Shown in pieces: positions 49,405-58,857 of a stretch of 64,000 nt of DNA; within the stretch, counting starts at the first letter, position 1; each line of letters opens with the position of its first letter. This stretch comes from Paraeggerthella hongkongensis (GTDB lineage: Bacteria; Actinomycetota; Coriobacteriia; Coriobacteriales; Eggerthellaceae). A model generated the notes under the pieces. That model made no database searches, had not been told where the DNA came from, and worked only from the letters and a program-made list of their open reading frames with translations. The stretch lies in NCBI RefSeq assembly GCF_003340345.1, contig NZ_PPTQ01000014.1, positions 1-64,000 on the forward strand, given 5' to 3'. The position numbers were made by a program, and so were the translations under genes.

Positions 49405-51090
49405 ATGGAAATCAATCGCAGGAACTTCTTGAAGGGCGCGCTCGTCACCGGCGCCGCAGCAGCGGCCGCCGTTGCGCTGCCGGCGTGCAGCCCCGCCGCT
49501 CCGTCCGACTCGTCGGCCGACGCAAGCGGCTCGGCTCAAAGCGGCGCAGGCGCGAAGCATACGTGGGAAGTCGCTCCCGAGCCCATCGCCGACATCGCCG
49601 AGACGCAGGATTTCGACGTAGTCATCGTGGGCGCCGGCCTCGCAGGCGTCAACGCTGCAGAAGCGGCGGCGCGCAACGGCGCCAAAACGGTGGTCATCGA
49701 ACGCAACACCGGCATCTCCATCCGCGGCGTGGACGTAGGCCACATCGGCAGCAAGTACCACAAGTCGAACGGCTTCGACCTGGATCCGCGCGTGGCCACG
49801 CGATACCTGCACCACGCGTCTCACCAGACCACGAACTACGACCTCATCTACGTATGGGCCTCGCGCTCCGGCAAGGTGTTCGACTACATCGAGGAGCTGG
49901 GCGCAGCGAACGGCGTGAGCATGGTGCCCGCGCTCTCCGGTACCGCCAAGTACGGCAACTGGTCCAAGCTTTCCGACAACTGGCGCGTCTACCCCGATGC
50001 CGTGTCGTTCGTGCGCGGCGGCGAAACGTACGATATGCGCGACGACGGGCAGCCCGTCAACATCACGTTGGGCGAGCTGGTATACGATTCCGCCAAGAAG
50101 AACGGCGCCGAGTTCGTGTTCGAGGCGCGCGCCGAGCAGTTGGTGGGCAATGCGCAAAGCGGCATCACGGGCGTTGTCGCAACCACGAAAGACGGCAAGC
50201 ACGTGCAGTACAACGCCAAGAACGGCGTCATCCTGGCCACGGGCGACATCGGCGGCAACCAGGAGATGGTAGACGTGTTCTGCCCCATCTCGAACCGCTC
50301 GGACGCGAACGTGTACGCCCCCGCCGGCTTTAACAACGGCGACGGCATCCTCATGGGATGCTGGGCGGGCGCGGCCATGTCGAAAAGCCCCGCTGCGCCG
50401 ATGATTCACCAGTTCACGCTCGACACGCTTGAGTTCAACCTCACGTCCTTCATCATGAGCTGGCTTGCGGTCAACGCCAACGGCGAGCGCTACGGCGCCG
50501 AGATGCCCTTCGAGCCCATGCTGACCAACGCCCGCATGAACACGCCCGGCAACGTTGCCTGGTCCGTCTTCGACAGCGACTACGAGACGTACGTCATGCA
50601 GCAGCAGCCCGAGCGCTTCGATCGCTTCACCGACGGCCTGGACGCCGTCATGGAAAAGTGGCTGGGCAACGGCAAGCTCATCAAAGCCGACACGCTCGAC
50701 GATCTGGCGAAGCAGCTCGACATCCCGGCGGACGCGTTCAAGGCCACCGTGGAACGCTACAACAGCATGGCCGAAGCCGGCGAGGACATCGACTTCGACG
50801 TGCCCGCGCAGTGGCTCGCACCGGTCAAGACCCCGCCGTTCTACGCGACGAAGAACGTGTGCAGCACGCTGACCATCCCGTTCGGCCTGCACGTGAACGC
50901 CGACTCCCAGGTGCTCACGGCGGAAGACCAGCCGATCGACGGCCTGTTCGCCATCGGCAACGTGCAGGGCGACTTCTTCGGCAACGACTACCCCGTGCAC
51001 TGCCCCGGCGTCAGCCATGGCCGCTGCGTGACGTTCGGCCAGTTGGTCGGCGAAGCGTGCGCGAAGGACACGGTCATCAGCAAGATCTAG
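49405..51090 (+). CDS. TAT-exported fumarate-reductase-type flavoprotein (probable lipoprotein)
   Basis: 561 residues. The N-terminus has a twin-arginine signal (RRNFLKG, residues 5-11) ending in LPAC with C28, so it is probably exported folded and lipid-anchored. The FAD domain starts at FDVVIVGAGLAGVNAAEAAARNG (about 70), followed by GVILATGDIGGN and the C-terminal FAIGNVQGDFFGNDYP...GRCVTFGQLVGE. No haem motif (CxxCH) is present, so electrons must come from a separate cytochrome or quinol module not in this window. Electron acceptor unknown: fumarate, urocanate, or a drug- or plant-derived compound as for other Eggerthellaceae reductases. The preceding LuxR-type gene is its likely regulator. 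Confidence 0.9.
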   Translation: MEINRRNFLKGALVTGAAAAAAVALPACSPAAPSDSSADASGSAQSGAGAKHTWEVAPEPIADIAETQDFDVVIVGAGLAGVNAAEAAARNGAKTVVIERNTGISIRGVDVGHIGSKYHKSNGFDLDPRVATRYLHHASHQTTNYDLIYVWASRSGKVFDYIEELGAANGVSMVPALSGTAKYGNWSKLSDNWRVYPDAVSFVRGGETYDMRDDGQPVNITLGELVYDSAKKNGAEFVFEARAEQLVGNAQSGITGVVATTKDGKHVQYNAKNGVILATGDIGGNQEMVDVFCPISNRSDANVYAPAGFNNGDGILMGCWAGAAMSKSPAAPMIHQFTLDTLEFNLTSFIMSWLAVNANGERYGAEMPFEPMLTNARMNTPGNVAWSVFDSDYETYVMQQQPERFDRFTDGLDAVMEKWLGNGKLIKADTLDDLAKQLDIPADAFKATVERYNSMAEAGEDIDFDVPAQWLAPVKTPPFYATKNVCSTLTIPFGLHVNADSQVLTAEDQPIDGLFAIGNVQGDFFGNDYPVHCPGVSHGRCVTFGQLVGEACAKDTVISKI

Positions 51091-51120
51091 CGCAACCGAG
51101 CGTCACCGCACTCCCTCCCG

Positions 51121-51149
51121 CGAAAAGGCCGCATCAAGCGGCCTTTTCG
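51121..51149 (+). terminator. Terminator of the reductase gene
   Basis: A perfect 12-bp stem (51121-51132 with 51138-51149, 5-nt loop) with TTTT inside the 3' arm. Confidence 0.85.
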
Positions 51150-51252
51150 TCATCTTGGATCTTGGAATGTCGAGCGAAAAGCAACAAGGGCGCCCTCCGT
51201 TCTCTTGCAACGGCAAGGAAGACGCCCTGCGCCGCCCCGCAACGCCGCGCCC

Positions 51253-51795
51253 CTACAACGCCGTGCCGCGCGTTGGCACGTAGAGGCCCTTCATGTTCGC
51301 GCCCTCGTGCTCGAGCAGCCAGATTTTGCGCTCGATGCCGCCCGCGTACCCCGTAAGACTGCCGTCCGACCCGACCACACGATGGCACGGAATGATGACG
51401 GAAATGGGATTATGCCCAACGGCTCCGCCCACCGCCTGGGAAGACATCTTCTCTCTGCCGTCTTCTTGCGCGATCTCGCACGCCAGCTCGCCGTACGTGC
51501 GCACGCAACCGTAGGGGATCTCCATGAGCTTGCGCCAGACGCGCAGCCGAAACGCGGTGCCGTTCGGCTTCAAGGGCAGCTCCGCGATCGCAGGCTGCTC
51601 GCCAGCGAAGTACCGATCGAGCCAATCCTTCGCCTGCGCGAATATCGGCAGATCGTCGTTCGGGGCCATTTCGCCGTTCACGGTGCCGCCGAAGTACTTC
51701 TGCCCCGCCATCCACAGCCCGACGATGCTCTCGCCGTCGCTCGCAAGCGTGACTTCGCCGAACTCGGGATGAGCGTAGTTCGTCCGATATACCAT
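51253..51795 (-). CDS. ogt: Methylated-DNA--protein-cysteine methyltransferase
   Basis: A 180-residue suicide repair protein that removes alkyl groups from O6-guanine. The acceptor cysteine lies in ISVIIPCHRVVGSDGSLTGYAGG; the DNA-binding helix segment is RVWRKLMEIPYGCVRTYGELA. ATG 51795 has AAAGGA 6 nt upstream; in-frame upstream codons are not conserved. Monocistronic. Confidence 0.95.
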   Translation of the reverse strand: MVYRTNYAHPEFGEVTLASDGESIVGLWMAGQKYFGGTVNGEMAPNDDLPIFAQAKDWLDRYFAGEQPAIAELPLKPNGTAFRLRVWRKLMEIPYGCVRTYGELACEIAQEDGREKMSSQAVGGAVGHNPISVIIPCHRVVGSDGSLTGYAGGIERKIWLLEHEGANMKGLYVPTRGTAL

Positions 51796-51894
51796 GCGCG
51801 TTCCTTTCGTCCATTCGGCAAGCGAATCCCGCAGGCAGCCGCCCGCGCACCCGCGCGCAGACCCTTCTCGCACAAGTCTACCGCGAAAAGGGCG

Positions 51895-53040
51895 CTACTG
51901 CCCCGCCGCTCGCTGTTCGGCCAAAAGCAGATCCACCATGCGTCCGTAGCTCCGCATGCCGTCGGCTTGGTCGTTCGCCTTCAGGTACGTATCGTTGGCT
52001 GCGTTGGAGACGTTTTGAACCGGCCCCTCGTACTTCGCCCAATGCTGCGCGCGCCCAGCAAGATCGCGCTGCACCGCCGCCGACAGTCCCAAGGAAATCG
52101 CACTTGCCGCCTCCGGATCGACCCTCCGCAGCGCCGAGATGGCGTTGTCGTACGCCAGCACGTATCCGCTGTAGCGCATCAGCGCGTCATCGGATTGCCT
52201 GCACGCCAAATACGCGATGAAGTTCGCCTCGTCCTCGCGCATGAATCCGCACTGGTGCGCCAGTTCGTGCGCCATGGTCCAGGGGATCACGAACAGCGGA
52301 TTGTCCACGTTGATATTCGATTCCATCGTAAAGGGGAAGAACATGCCGCCGATGTTCGCGTACGACAGCAGCTTGGAGGCGATCACTGGTTTCGGCGGCG
52401 AGTACAGCGGCCGCTCCAACGCCGGATACTGTTCGGCAAGCTTGCGCATGGCCTCAATCGACTCCCGCGCGTAGCGCTCGAACTGGCCCGGCTGGACGTC
52501 GAACAGGTCCGCGTCGTCGCCCAGCTGCGCCCGGGTTCGCCCCAACTCGTCAGCAAGCGAGGCGGCAAGCGCCACAAGCTCTTCCTGGCGCTGCGCGGCA
52601 TCGACGCCGGCTTCCTCCACATCGTAGCCAGCGTGCTCGGCGAAGGTATGTCGATAGTAGTTCAGCCCGCACAACGCCGTGAACAGGAAGTACACCGTGC
52701 AGCAGATGGCCGCCGCACCCATCGCGGCGCGGTACGCCACCATAAGCCGCTCCCCCCTGCCCACAACGAGCTTGCGAACGTAGAAGCCCAGATAACCTGC
52801 GCAAAACAGCAGGAACAGCGCCACGACCCACTCGGCCACCGAGAACCTTGCAAGCGAGGGCAGAAACCCCACGACCGACGACAACGCCGGGTACGCCGCC
52901 TGGCTGTACGCCTGCTCCGTCCAGTCGGGATGCTGCCGCGCGTACGCGGTCGTCGCCAGCGCGACAGCCCCGAGCGGAAGGAACAGCATCCGCTTGAGCA
53001 AGAAGTCCCGCACACCGCGCTTCGATTCGTTGGTTTCCAT
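51895..53040 (-). CDS. DUF3810-family membrane metalloprotease
   Basis: 381 residues: three hydrophobic segments in the first 130 residues, then a soluble domain with the zinc-protease motif HELAHQCGFMREDEANFIAYLAC (HExxH plus a downstream Glu), typical of DUF3810 proteins. Substrate unknown. ATG 53040 has no Shine-Dalgarno but a TATACT ends 7 nt before it, so the transcript may be leaderless. Confidence 0.85.
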   Translation of the reverse strand: METNESKRGVRDFLLKRMLFLPLGAVALATTAYARQHPDWTEQAYSQAAYPALSSVVGFLPSLARFSVAEWVVALFLLFCAGYLGFYVRKLVVGRGERLMVAYRAAMGAAAICCTVYFLFTALCGLNYYRHTFAEHAGYDVEEAGVDAAQRQEELVALAASLADELGRTRAQLGDDADLFDVQPGQFERYARESIEAMRKLAEQYPALERPLYSPPKPVIASKLLSYANIGGMFFPFTMESNINVDNPLFVIPWTMAHELAHQCGFMREDEANFIAYLACRQSDDALMRYSGYVLAYDNAISALRRVDPEAASAISLGLSAAVQRDLAGRAQHWAKYEGPVQNVSNAANDTYLKANDQADGMRSYGRMVDLLLAEQRAAGQ

Positions 53041-53047
53041 ACGGGAC

Positions 53048-53053
53048 AGTATA
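53048..53053 (-). promoter_or_regulatory. -10 element implying a leaderless transcript
   Basis: Minus-strand TATACT, followed after 7 nt by the ATG at 53040; transcription would start at or one base before the A of the start codon. No convincing -35. Confidence 0.45.
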
Positions 53054-53116
53054 CCCGCGCCGTCAAACCGCAAGGTCGTCAACCGGTCAAGAACGACCCG
53101 CGAGCAAGCCGCGTCC

Positions 53117-54160
53117 CTACAGGTCGTCCACCAATGCGCTCGACTTCGCATAGGCGGTGCTGCGCGCCTCGAAGAAGTCCGTCTTGATCATGTTCGCGTT
53201 CGCGAATTGGCTCACCCACGACATGCTCTCCGGCTCGCGCTCGTGACCTTCGTACAAGGGATCGAATCCCAGCTGAGCGCAGCGAAGGTTGCCCAGGTAC
53301 TGAATGTAGTCGGTCACCATCTGGCGGTTAAGGCCGGCCACGTCGTCGCCGATGGCGTAGTGGCCCCAACGAATCTCCTGCTCGCACCCCTCCTTGATCA
53401 TGGCGCGGTACTCGTCGATCAGCTCGGGCGTGAACAGCGCGGGCTCTTCCTCCTTGAGCTCCAACAGGATGTTGCGGAACAGCCACAGGTGCGTGTTCTC
53501 GTCGCGGTTGATGTAGCGAATCTCCTGCACCGATCCCGGCATGAGGTTGTTGCGGCCCAGATTGTAGAAGAACATGAAGCCGCTGTAGAAGTACACCCCT
53601 TCCAGGATGTAGTTCGCCACCAGCACGCGCGCGAGCGCTTCGGGGCTCTTGTCGTCCTGGAACTCGTTGTACAGGTCGCCGATGAACTCGTTGCGCCTCA
53701 GAAGATGCTCGTCCTCCTTCCACTGGTACAGCACGTCGTTGCGCTCTTGCGGCTCGCAGATGGTATCGAGCATGTAGCTGTAGCTTTGGCTGTGCACGGT
53801 TTCCTGGAACGTCTGGATGGCCAGGCACAGGTTCACCTCGTTGGCGGTGATGTACTCGCCCACGTTGGGCAGGTTCGCCGACTGCAGGCTGTCAAGGAAG
53901 ATGAGAAACGACAGGATCTTGTCGTAAGCGCGCCGCTCGGGCGCGGGCAGTTTGCGGTAATCCTTGATGTCCACGCCAAGGTTGATCTCCTCGGGTATCC
54001 AGAAGTTGTTCATGGCCTGGCGGTACCAGTCGCTGGCCCATTCGTACTTCATGTTGTTGAAGTCGTTGAGGTTCGTCGTGTTCCCGCCGATCATCCGCCG
54101 GTCGAGCACATCGGTGTCCCCCAGCGGGTTGAACAGGGGCTTCTTCTTCAACTGGTTCAT
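53117..54160 (-). CDS. nrdB: Ribonucleotide reductase class I beta subunit
   Basis: 347 residues, the radical-generating subunit. Metal and radical residues can be placed by motif: D90 (FLDSLQS), E120 and H123 in QETVHSQSYSYM, with Y127 at the tyrosyl-radical position (so not a Tyr-less class Ic protein), and further Glu/His in the ILEGVYFYSGF and RDENTHLWLF helices. ATG 54160 follows GAGAGGAAG. It is downstream of nrdA, separated by a 218-bp structured spacer. Class I enzymes need oxygen for assembly, which implies occasional aerobic exposure or manganese/flavodoxin-type activation. Confidence 0.95.
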   Translation of the reverse strand: MNQLKKKPLFNPLGDTDVLDRRMIGGNTTNLNDFNNMKYEWASDWYRQAMNNFWIPEEINLGVDIKDYRKLPAPERRAYDKILSFLIFLDSLQSANLPNVGEYITANEVNLCLAIQTFQETVHSQSYSYMLDTICEPQERNDVLYQWKEDEHLLRRNEFIGDLYNEFQDDKSPEALARVLVANYILEGVYFYSGFMFFYNLGRNNLMPGSVQEIRYINRDENTHLWLFRNILLELKEEEPALFTPELIDEYRAMIKEGCEQEIRWGHYAIGDDVAGLNRQMVTDYIQYLGNLRCAQLGFDPLYEGHEREPESMSWVSQFANANMIKTDFFEARSTAYAKSSALVDDL

Positions 54161-54252
54161 AAAAGCGCTTCCTCTCAGAAAACGATTGTGGACAAACAAA
54201 AGGGGCTTCAGAAGCCAGTACGAGCGTGTGACGAAGGTTCAACCCACGATCA

Positions 54253-54361
54253 GGGGCTTCTCGGCGGCACCCACCAAGCGAGTTCCGCACGAGCCGAAAC
54301 GCCCAGTGGGCGTTTCATGCGAGCAGGACTGCCGAGCGACTGGGTGTTGCCGAGAAGCCCC
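54253..54361 (-). other. 109-bp structured element between nrdA and nrdB
   Basis: Terminal arms 54253-54273 and 54341-54361 pair over 21 positions (19 Watson-Crick, two G-T). Inside is a 9-bp hairpin (54296-54304 with 54308-54316, 3-nt loop) and room for a further short helix. GGTTCAACC-ACGA is repeated directly outside both ends (near 54237 and 54370). It could be a structured RNA controlling nrdB, or a small non-coding repeat element. Confidence 0.6.
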
Positions 54362-54378
54362 CGTCCCTCAGGTTCAAC

Positions 54379-56910
54379 CTACGACGAGCACGCTTCGCAC
54401 TCTTCCACTTCCAAGCTCTTCGAACGCACGTAGTAGATGGTTTTCACGCCCTCTTCCCAAGCCAGAAGATACAGGTCGAGCACGCGGCGGAACGTGTACT
54501 CGTTCGTGATGTACAAGTTCATGCTCTGCGCTTGGTCGATATGGCGCTGACGCGCGCCGCACGCGCGCACCGACCACGTCTGATCGATAAGATGGGCGTT
54601 CTTGTAATACCAGAACGTGTCCACCGACAACTCGGGCGCAACGCGCGGCATGAGCCCGTTTTTCTTCTCCTCCAAAAAGTAGCGGTTCATAACCGGATCA
54701 AGTCCCGCCGTGGTACCGGCAATGATGCTCGTGGAACTGGTGGGCGCCACGGCCAGAAGGTAGCCGTTGCGAAGGCCGTGCTCGGCCACGTCGCGCGCAA
54801 GGTCCGCCCAGCGCCCGTCGGTCAAGCCCCTGTCGAGAAAATACTCGCCGGTCTGCCAACCGCTCCCCTCGAAGAACTCGTACGAGCCCTTTTCCTGCGC
54901 GATGGCGCAACTTGCGCGCACCGCAGCGTAGTGCACGTCGCCGAACACGCGATCAGCGAACGCCAGATGCTCCTCGCTTTCCCATCGGATACCGTTTTTC
55001 GCCAGCAGATGATGGTAGCCGCTCACGCCCAAGCCCACGGGTCGGTACTGGCGGTTGCTGATCTGCGCGTACGGCACCGGGAAGAAGTTGAGGTCGATGA
55101 CGTTGTCCAGCGCGCGCACCGCGCTCTCGGTGATCTGCGTCAATTCGCGCGCATCGTCCATGTCGATATGCCCCAGCGACAAGCTTGCCAGGTTGCACAC
55201 CACAAACGCTCCGGGCTTCGTCACCGTCACTACCACCTGCTGGCCGTCAACGTCTTCGATGCGCTGCTCGATCTGCTCGATGGCCTCCATGTTCTGCGCG
55301 ATTTCGGTGCACAGGTTGCTGCAATAGATCACGCCCCGATGCTTGTTCGGGTTCGCTCGGTTCACCGCATCGCGGTTGAACGTGAACGGCGTTCCCGTCT
55401 CCACCGCGCTCTTGATGATCAGCCGGATGACATCCTTGATGGGAATGACCCGCTTCTTGATGCGCGCGTCGGCCACGCATTCCAAGTACTTGCGCGTCCA
55501 TTCCTCGCCGAAGCAGTCCTCCAGCGCGTAGCCCTTCACCGCAAGAATCTCGTGCGGGCACATGAGATACCAGTCGCCTTCGATGTTATCGCGCGCCTGC
55601 TGCCAAAAGTAGTCGGGATAGCACACGGCCGGGAACACGTCGTGCGCCTTCATGCGATCATCGCCGTTGTTCGTGCGCAACGCAAGAAACTCCGGCAGAT
55701 CGCGATGCCACGCATCCAGGTACACCGCCACGGCGCCCTGGCGCATGCCCAGCTGATCGACCGCCACCGCCGTATCGTTAGCCAGGCGAATCCACCGGAT
55801 AACGCCGCCGGCCGCACCGTCGAACCCGCGGATGGCGCTGCCCGAAGCGCGCACCTTGCCGAAGTACAAGCCCATTCCGCCGCCGTACTTGCTCACCTTC
55901 GCGAAGTTGTCGATGCTGCGGTAGATGCCGTCCAAACTGTCGGGCACCGTATCGATAAAGCACGACGACAGCTGATGAAACGGCTTGCGCGCGTTCGACA
56001 ACGTGGGCGTAGCCATGGTCACCTTGAGCGTGGACAGCATGTCGTAAAACCGACGCACCCACTGCATGCGGTCCTCCACGCGCTCCTTCATAGCCAGGTG
56101 CAGCGCAATGCCCAAAAACATCTCTTGCGGCGATTCGAGCGGCGCGCCTTGATGAGTGCGAATGACGTAGCGATCAAGCAGCAGCTGCAAACCCGCGTAC
56201 GTGAACAGGTCGTTGCGGCGAAGATCGATGAACGCCGCGGCTTCATCCAGTTCGGCCGGCGTGTAGCTTTGCAGGATGTAGTCGCCGTACAGGCCCTCTT
56301 CCGCAAGGTAGGCAACCTTTTGCGCGAAGCCGTCAATGCGGCGCACGGCCATGCGCTCGGCAAGCGCACGCTCGAATTGAAGCATGAGCAGGCGCGCGGC
56401 AATCATCTCCCACCGCGGAGCCTCCTGCGTGGTCAGCTCGACCGCCGCCTTGATGAGCATGGCAAGCTTCTGGTCGTCCGAAGCCTCGGGCTTCGCGAAC
56501 GACTGGAACTTCGCCTGCAAATGCGCAAGCTCGTATTCCTCCTCGGGAAACTCTTTTTGCGCGGCGGCAAGCGCCTCGGCCAAGCCGGAAACGCCCGCGA
56601 GCTGCGCGCACAGCTTCTCGCGCGCCATCCGTTTGCGCGCGCGCTCTTCGCGATACAGGATGTAGCTTTTCAGCTCTTGGTAATAATTAGCCTCCATAAG
56701 AGCGCGCTCCACCAAGTCCTGCACGTCTTCAACGGCAACGGCGCCGTCGCGAGAAACGGCCTCCATAGCGCGTTCGACGTTCGCCACGAGACGCGCCGCC
56801 TCGTCATCGGTCAAAGCGCTGCCCACGCTGCGGAACGCCGCGCCCATGGCGCGCTTGATCTTGCCGGCGTCGTACGGCTCCGTCGTGCCGTTGCGTTTGG
56901 AAATCTGCAT
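54379..56910 (-). CDS. nrdA: Ribonucleotide reductase class I alpha subunit
   Basis: 843 residues. An N-terminal ATP-cone (about 1-90, ISKRNGTTEPYDAGKIKRAM) gives allosteric control; the catalytic barrel contains HQLSSCFIDTV (first active-site Cys), CSNLCTEI with the radical Cys, and NLASLSLG; the C-terminal redox pair is EECEACSS. Converts ribonucleoside diphosphates to deoxy forms with NrdB. ATG 56910 follows AAAGGA at a rather long distance (11 nt). A putative NrdR site lies 50-75 bp upstream. Confidence 0.96.
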   Translation of the reverse strand: MQISKRNGTTEPYDAGKIKRAMGAAFRSVGSALTDDEAARLVANVERAMEAVSRDGAVAVEDVQDLVERALMEANYYQELKSYILYREERARKRMAREKLCAQLAGVSGLAEALAAAQKEFPEEEYELAHLQAKFQSFAKPEASDDQKLAMLIKAAVELTTQEAPRWEMIAARLLMLQFERALAERMAVRRIDGFAQKVAYLAEEGLYGDYILQSYTPAELDEAAAFIDLRRNDLFTYAGLQLLLDRYVIRTHQGAPLESPQEMFLGIALHLAMKERVEDRMQWVRRFYDMLSTLKVTMATPTLSNARKPFHQLSSCFIDTVPDSLDGIYRSIDNFAKVSKYGGGMGLYFGKVRASGSAIRGFDGAAGGVIRWIRLANDTAVAVDQLGMRQGAVAVYLDAWHRDLPEFLALRTNNGDDRMKAHDVFPAVCYPDYFWQQARDNIEGDWYLMCPHEILAVKGYALEDCFGEEWTRKYLECVADARIKKRVIPIKDVIRLIIKSAVETGTPFTFNRDAVNRANPNKHRGVIYCSNLCTEIAQNMEAIEQIEQRIEDVDGQQVVVTVTKPGAFVVCNLASLSLGHIDMDDARELTQITESAVRALDNVIDLNFFPVPYAQISNRQYRPVGLGVSGYHHLLAKNGIRWESEEHLAFADRVFGDVHYAAVRASCAIAQEKGSYEFFEGSGWQTGEYFLDRGLTDGRWADLARDVAEHGLRNGYLLAVAPTSSTSIIAGTTAGLDPVMNRYFLEEKKNGLMPRVAPELSVDTFWYYKNAHLIDQTWSVRACGARQRHIDQAQSMNLYITNEYTFRRVLDLYLLAWEEGVKTIYYVRSKSLEVEECEACSS

Positions 56911-56961
56911 GATGGTCCGTGTCCTTTGCACTCTTGCGGTTGGAACATCCATCCTAGCACG

Positions 56962-56986
56962 ATATGTTGCTAAAATCACAACATAT
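56962..56986 (-). promoter_or_regulatory. Candidate NrdR box pair upstream of nrdA
   Basis: ATATGTTG (56962-56969) and CAACATAT (56979-56986) form a perfect 8-bp inverted repeat; the two ATAT cores are 21 bp apart, two helical turns. NrdR boxes are paired AT-core sites phased on the helix, so this is a reasonable candidate. Confidence 0.5.
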
Positions 56987-57129
56987 TGGGGAACGAATAG
57001 GCAACACACGCTATCGGTGCGACGAGGATCCGAAGGGCCCGCGAAGAAAATCGAACGTTGAGCTGGCCGATCCTCCAGGTGGAGCGCCAAAATCGCACCC
57101 TTTCCCGCATGTCGCCGCCCAAAGCACAA

Positions 57130-57192
57130 CGACCCGACCGTGATCTGCGCTCCGACGAGCCCGTTGCCAGAGCGCAGATCACGGTCGGGTCG
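57130..57192 (-). terminator. Very long terminator hairpin after the thioredoxin-reductase-like gene
   Basis: A perfect 23-bp stem (57130-57152 with 57170-57192, 17-nt loop) starting 13 nt past the stop of the minus-strand gene. Confidence 0.75.
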
Positions 57193-57205
57193 CCCCGCCT
57201 GCCGA

Positions 57206-58846
57206 CTAGCCCACCAAGTCGAGCAGAGTCCCCAGGTTCTTCTTGCCGAAGCTCACGCGTTCGCCGTCGTTCACCACGACGCACGGCACGCTCATTACGT
57301 TGAAGCGCTCCTTCAAGTCCGGGAAGTGGTTCAAATCGTACACATCCGCGCGCACGTGAGGGTTCTCCGCCGCGATACGCTGCGCGGCCACCACCGTGTC
57401 CGGGCACATCGTGCACGAAAGCGAAACCAGCACCTTCAGGTCGATCGGCCGAGAGATCGCCGCGATAGCCTCGCGCGACTCGTCGTCGATAGGCTGCCCC
57501 GGACCCGCGGCGTTGTACAAGCCCAACACGAACGAGGTGAACTCGTGGCCTCCGGGAACGCCGTGGAACGCCAGGCCCGTCGCAGTCCCGTCCGCCCGAT
57601 GCACCCGCACGCACGGGGCTTCGGCCTCTTCACCCGCATCCTCGCTCACCTCGACCGACAGCTTGTCCGTCAAACGCGCAAGCTCCTCCATGTAAGCTCG
57701 AAGCTCTTCGGACGCAGCGCCTTCGCCTAGCGAAAGACGCAGCACAAGCGAGCTCTCCATGCGCCCGAACACCGCATCCAACTGCGCGCGAGCCGCCTGG
57801 TCGAACAGGCCGCCGCCCTCCTGAGACGCATTCGCGGCAACGGGCAAGCTTGCCGCCCGTGCCGTCGCACGATCGGGCCGCACGGGAACCAAGCCCGTCC
57901 GCTCCTGCATCGCGGCCACGTAGCGCTCCATTTCCGTGGCGGCAAGCGCAGCCTCGCCCGTAGCCGTAACCACTTGGCGCAGCGCCTTTACGCACACATC
58001 GCCTGCAGCGTACAAGCCCTCAACGCTCGTGCGCTGCGATCGGTCGGTCACGATGTAGCCGAATTCGTCAACCTCCGCCGCCTCGCGCACCAGCTCGGTT
58101 GCAGGCTCGTATCCGGCGAACACGAACACGCCGAACGAATCGCCCTCGGAGGCGCAACGCTTCGTCACCTCGCCGGTTGCAGTGTCGCGATAGCGCACGC
58201 ACCGAACGGCGTCGTCGCCCGAAACTTCCTCCAGCTGCGTATGGGGCAGCACCGTTATCTTGTCGTGGGCACGCGCCTCGTCGGCAACCGAAGAGGCACA
58301 GGTGAAATCATCCGTAACCATGAGGATGGTCACGTGCGTCGCGTACTTGGTCAGAAACACGCTCTCCTCGGCGGCCGCGTAGCCGCCGCCCACCACGAAC
58401 ACTTCCTTGTCCTGGAAGAACTCGCCGTCGCAGGTGGCGCAGTACGCCACCCCGCGCCCTTGGAACGCGTCTTCGCCCGCAAACCCCACGCGACGAGGAT
58501 GCGCGCCCGTGGCAAGCAGCACGGCAAAGCACTGCAGGTCGCCGCGCGTGGTGCGCACGGTTTTCACGTCGCCTTCCAGATCAACGCCCACCGCCTCAGC
58601 CAGCAAGAACTCCGCGCCGAACGCTTCGGCTTGGCTGCGCATGGACTCCGCAAGCTCGTTGCCGCTCGAGCTCGGCACGCCAGGATAGTTCACGATCTCC
58701 GAGGTAATGGTTATCTGCCCGCCAAAATGGTCTTGCTCGACGACGATCACCCGGTAGCGGGCCCGGGCCAGGTACAACGCGGCGGTGAGCCCCGCAGGCC
58801 CACCGCCAACGATGACGGCGTCGTAAAGCGTCTGCTCGTTCGCCAT
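57206..58846 (-). CDS. Thioredoxin-reductase-like flavoprotein fused to C-terminal thioredoxin-fold domains (AhpF-like)
   Basis: 546 residues. The first 310 are a thioredoxin reductase: FAD motif AVIVGGGPAGLTAALYLARA, redox pair C136-A-T-C139 (YCATCDGEFF), NAD(P) motif VFVVGGGYAAAEESVFL and GLYAAGDVC. After a linker come two thioredoxin-type folds, the last with C478-T-M-C481 (SLSCTMCPDT). E. coli AhpF has its tandem thioredoxin folds at the N-terminus, so the domain order is reversed here. It follows ahpC by 11 nt and very likely reduces it directly. The start lacks a Shine-Dalgarno, consistent with coupling. Confidence 0.92.
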   Translation of the reverse strand: MANEQTLYDAVIVGGGPAGLTAALYLARARYRVIVVEQDHFGGQITITSEIVNYPGVPSSSGNELAESMRSQAEAFGAEFLLAEAVGVDLEGDVKTVRTTRGDLQCFAVLLATGAHPRRVGFAGEDAFQGRGVAYCATCDGEFFQDKEVFVVGGGYAAAEESVFLTKYATHVTILMVTDDFTCASSVADEARAHDKITVLPHTQLEEVSGDDAVRCVRYRDTATGEVTKRCASEGDSFGVFVFAGYEPATELVREAAEVDEFGYIVTDRSQRTSVEGLYAAGDVCVKALRQVVTATGEAALAATEMERYVAAMQERTGLVPVRPDRATARAASLPVAANASQEGGGLFDQAARAQLDAVFGRMESSLVLRLSLGEGAASEELRAYMEELARLTDKLSVEVSEDAGEEAEAPCVRVHRADGTATGLAFHGVPGGHEFTSFVLGLYNAAGPGQPIDDESREAIAAISRPIDLKVLVSLSCTMCPDTVVAAQRIAAENPHVRADVYDLNHFPDLKERFNVMSVPCVVVNDGERVSFGKKNLGTLLDLVG

Positions 58847-58857
58847 ATTCGGAAGAA

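Noticed and set aside
54532-56973. Plus-strand frame of over 800 codons opposite nrdA
   Set aside because: Antisense shadow of a highly conserved gene; no ribosome binding site or motif.
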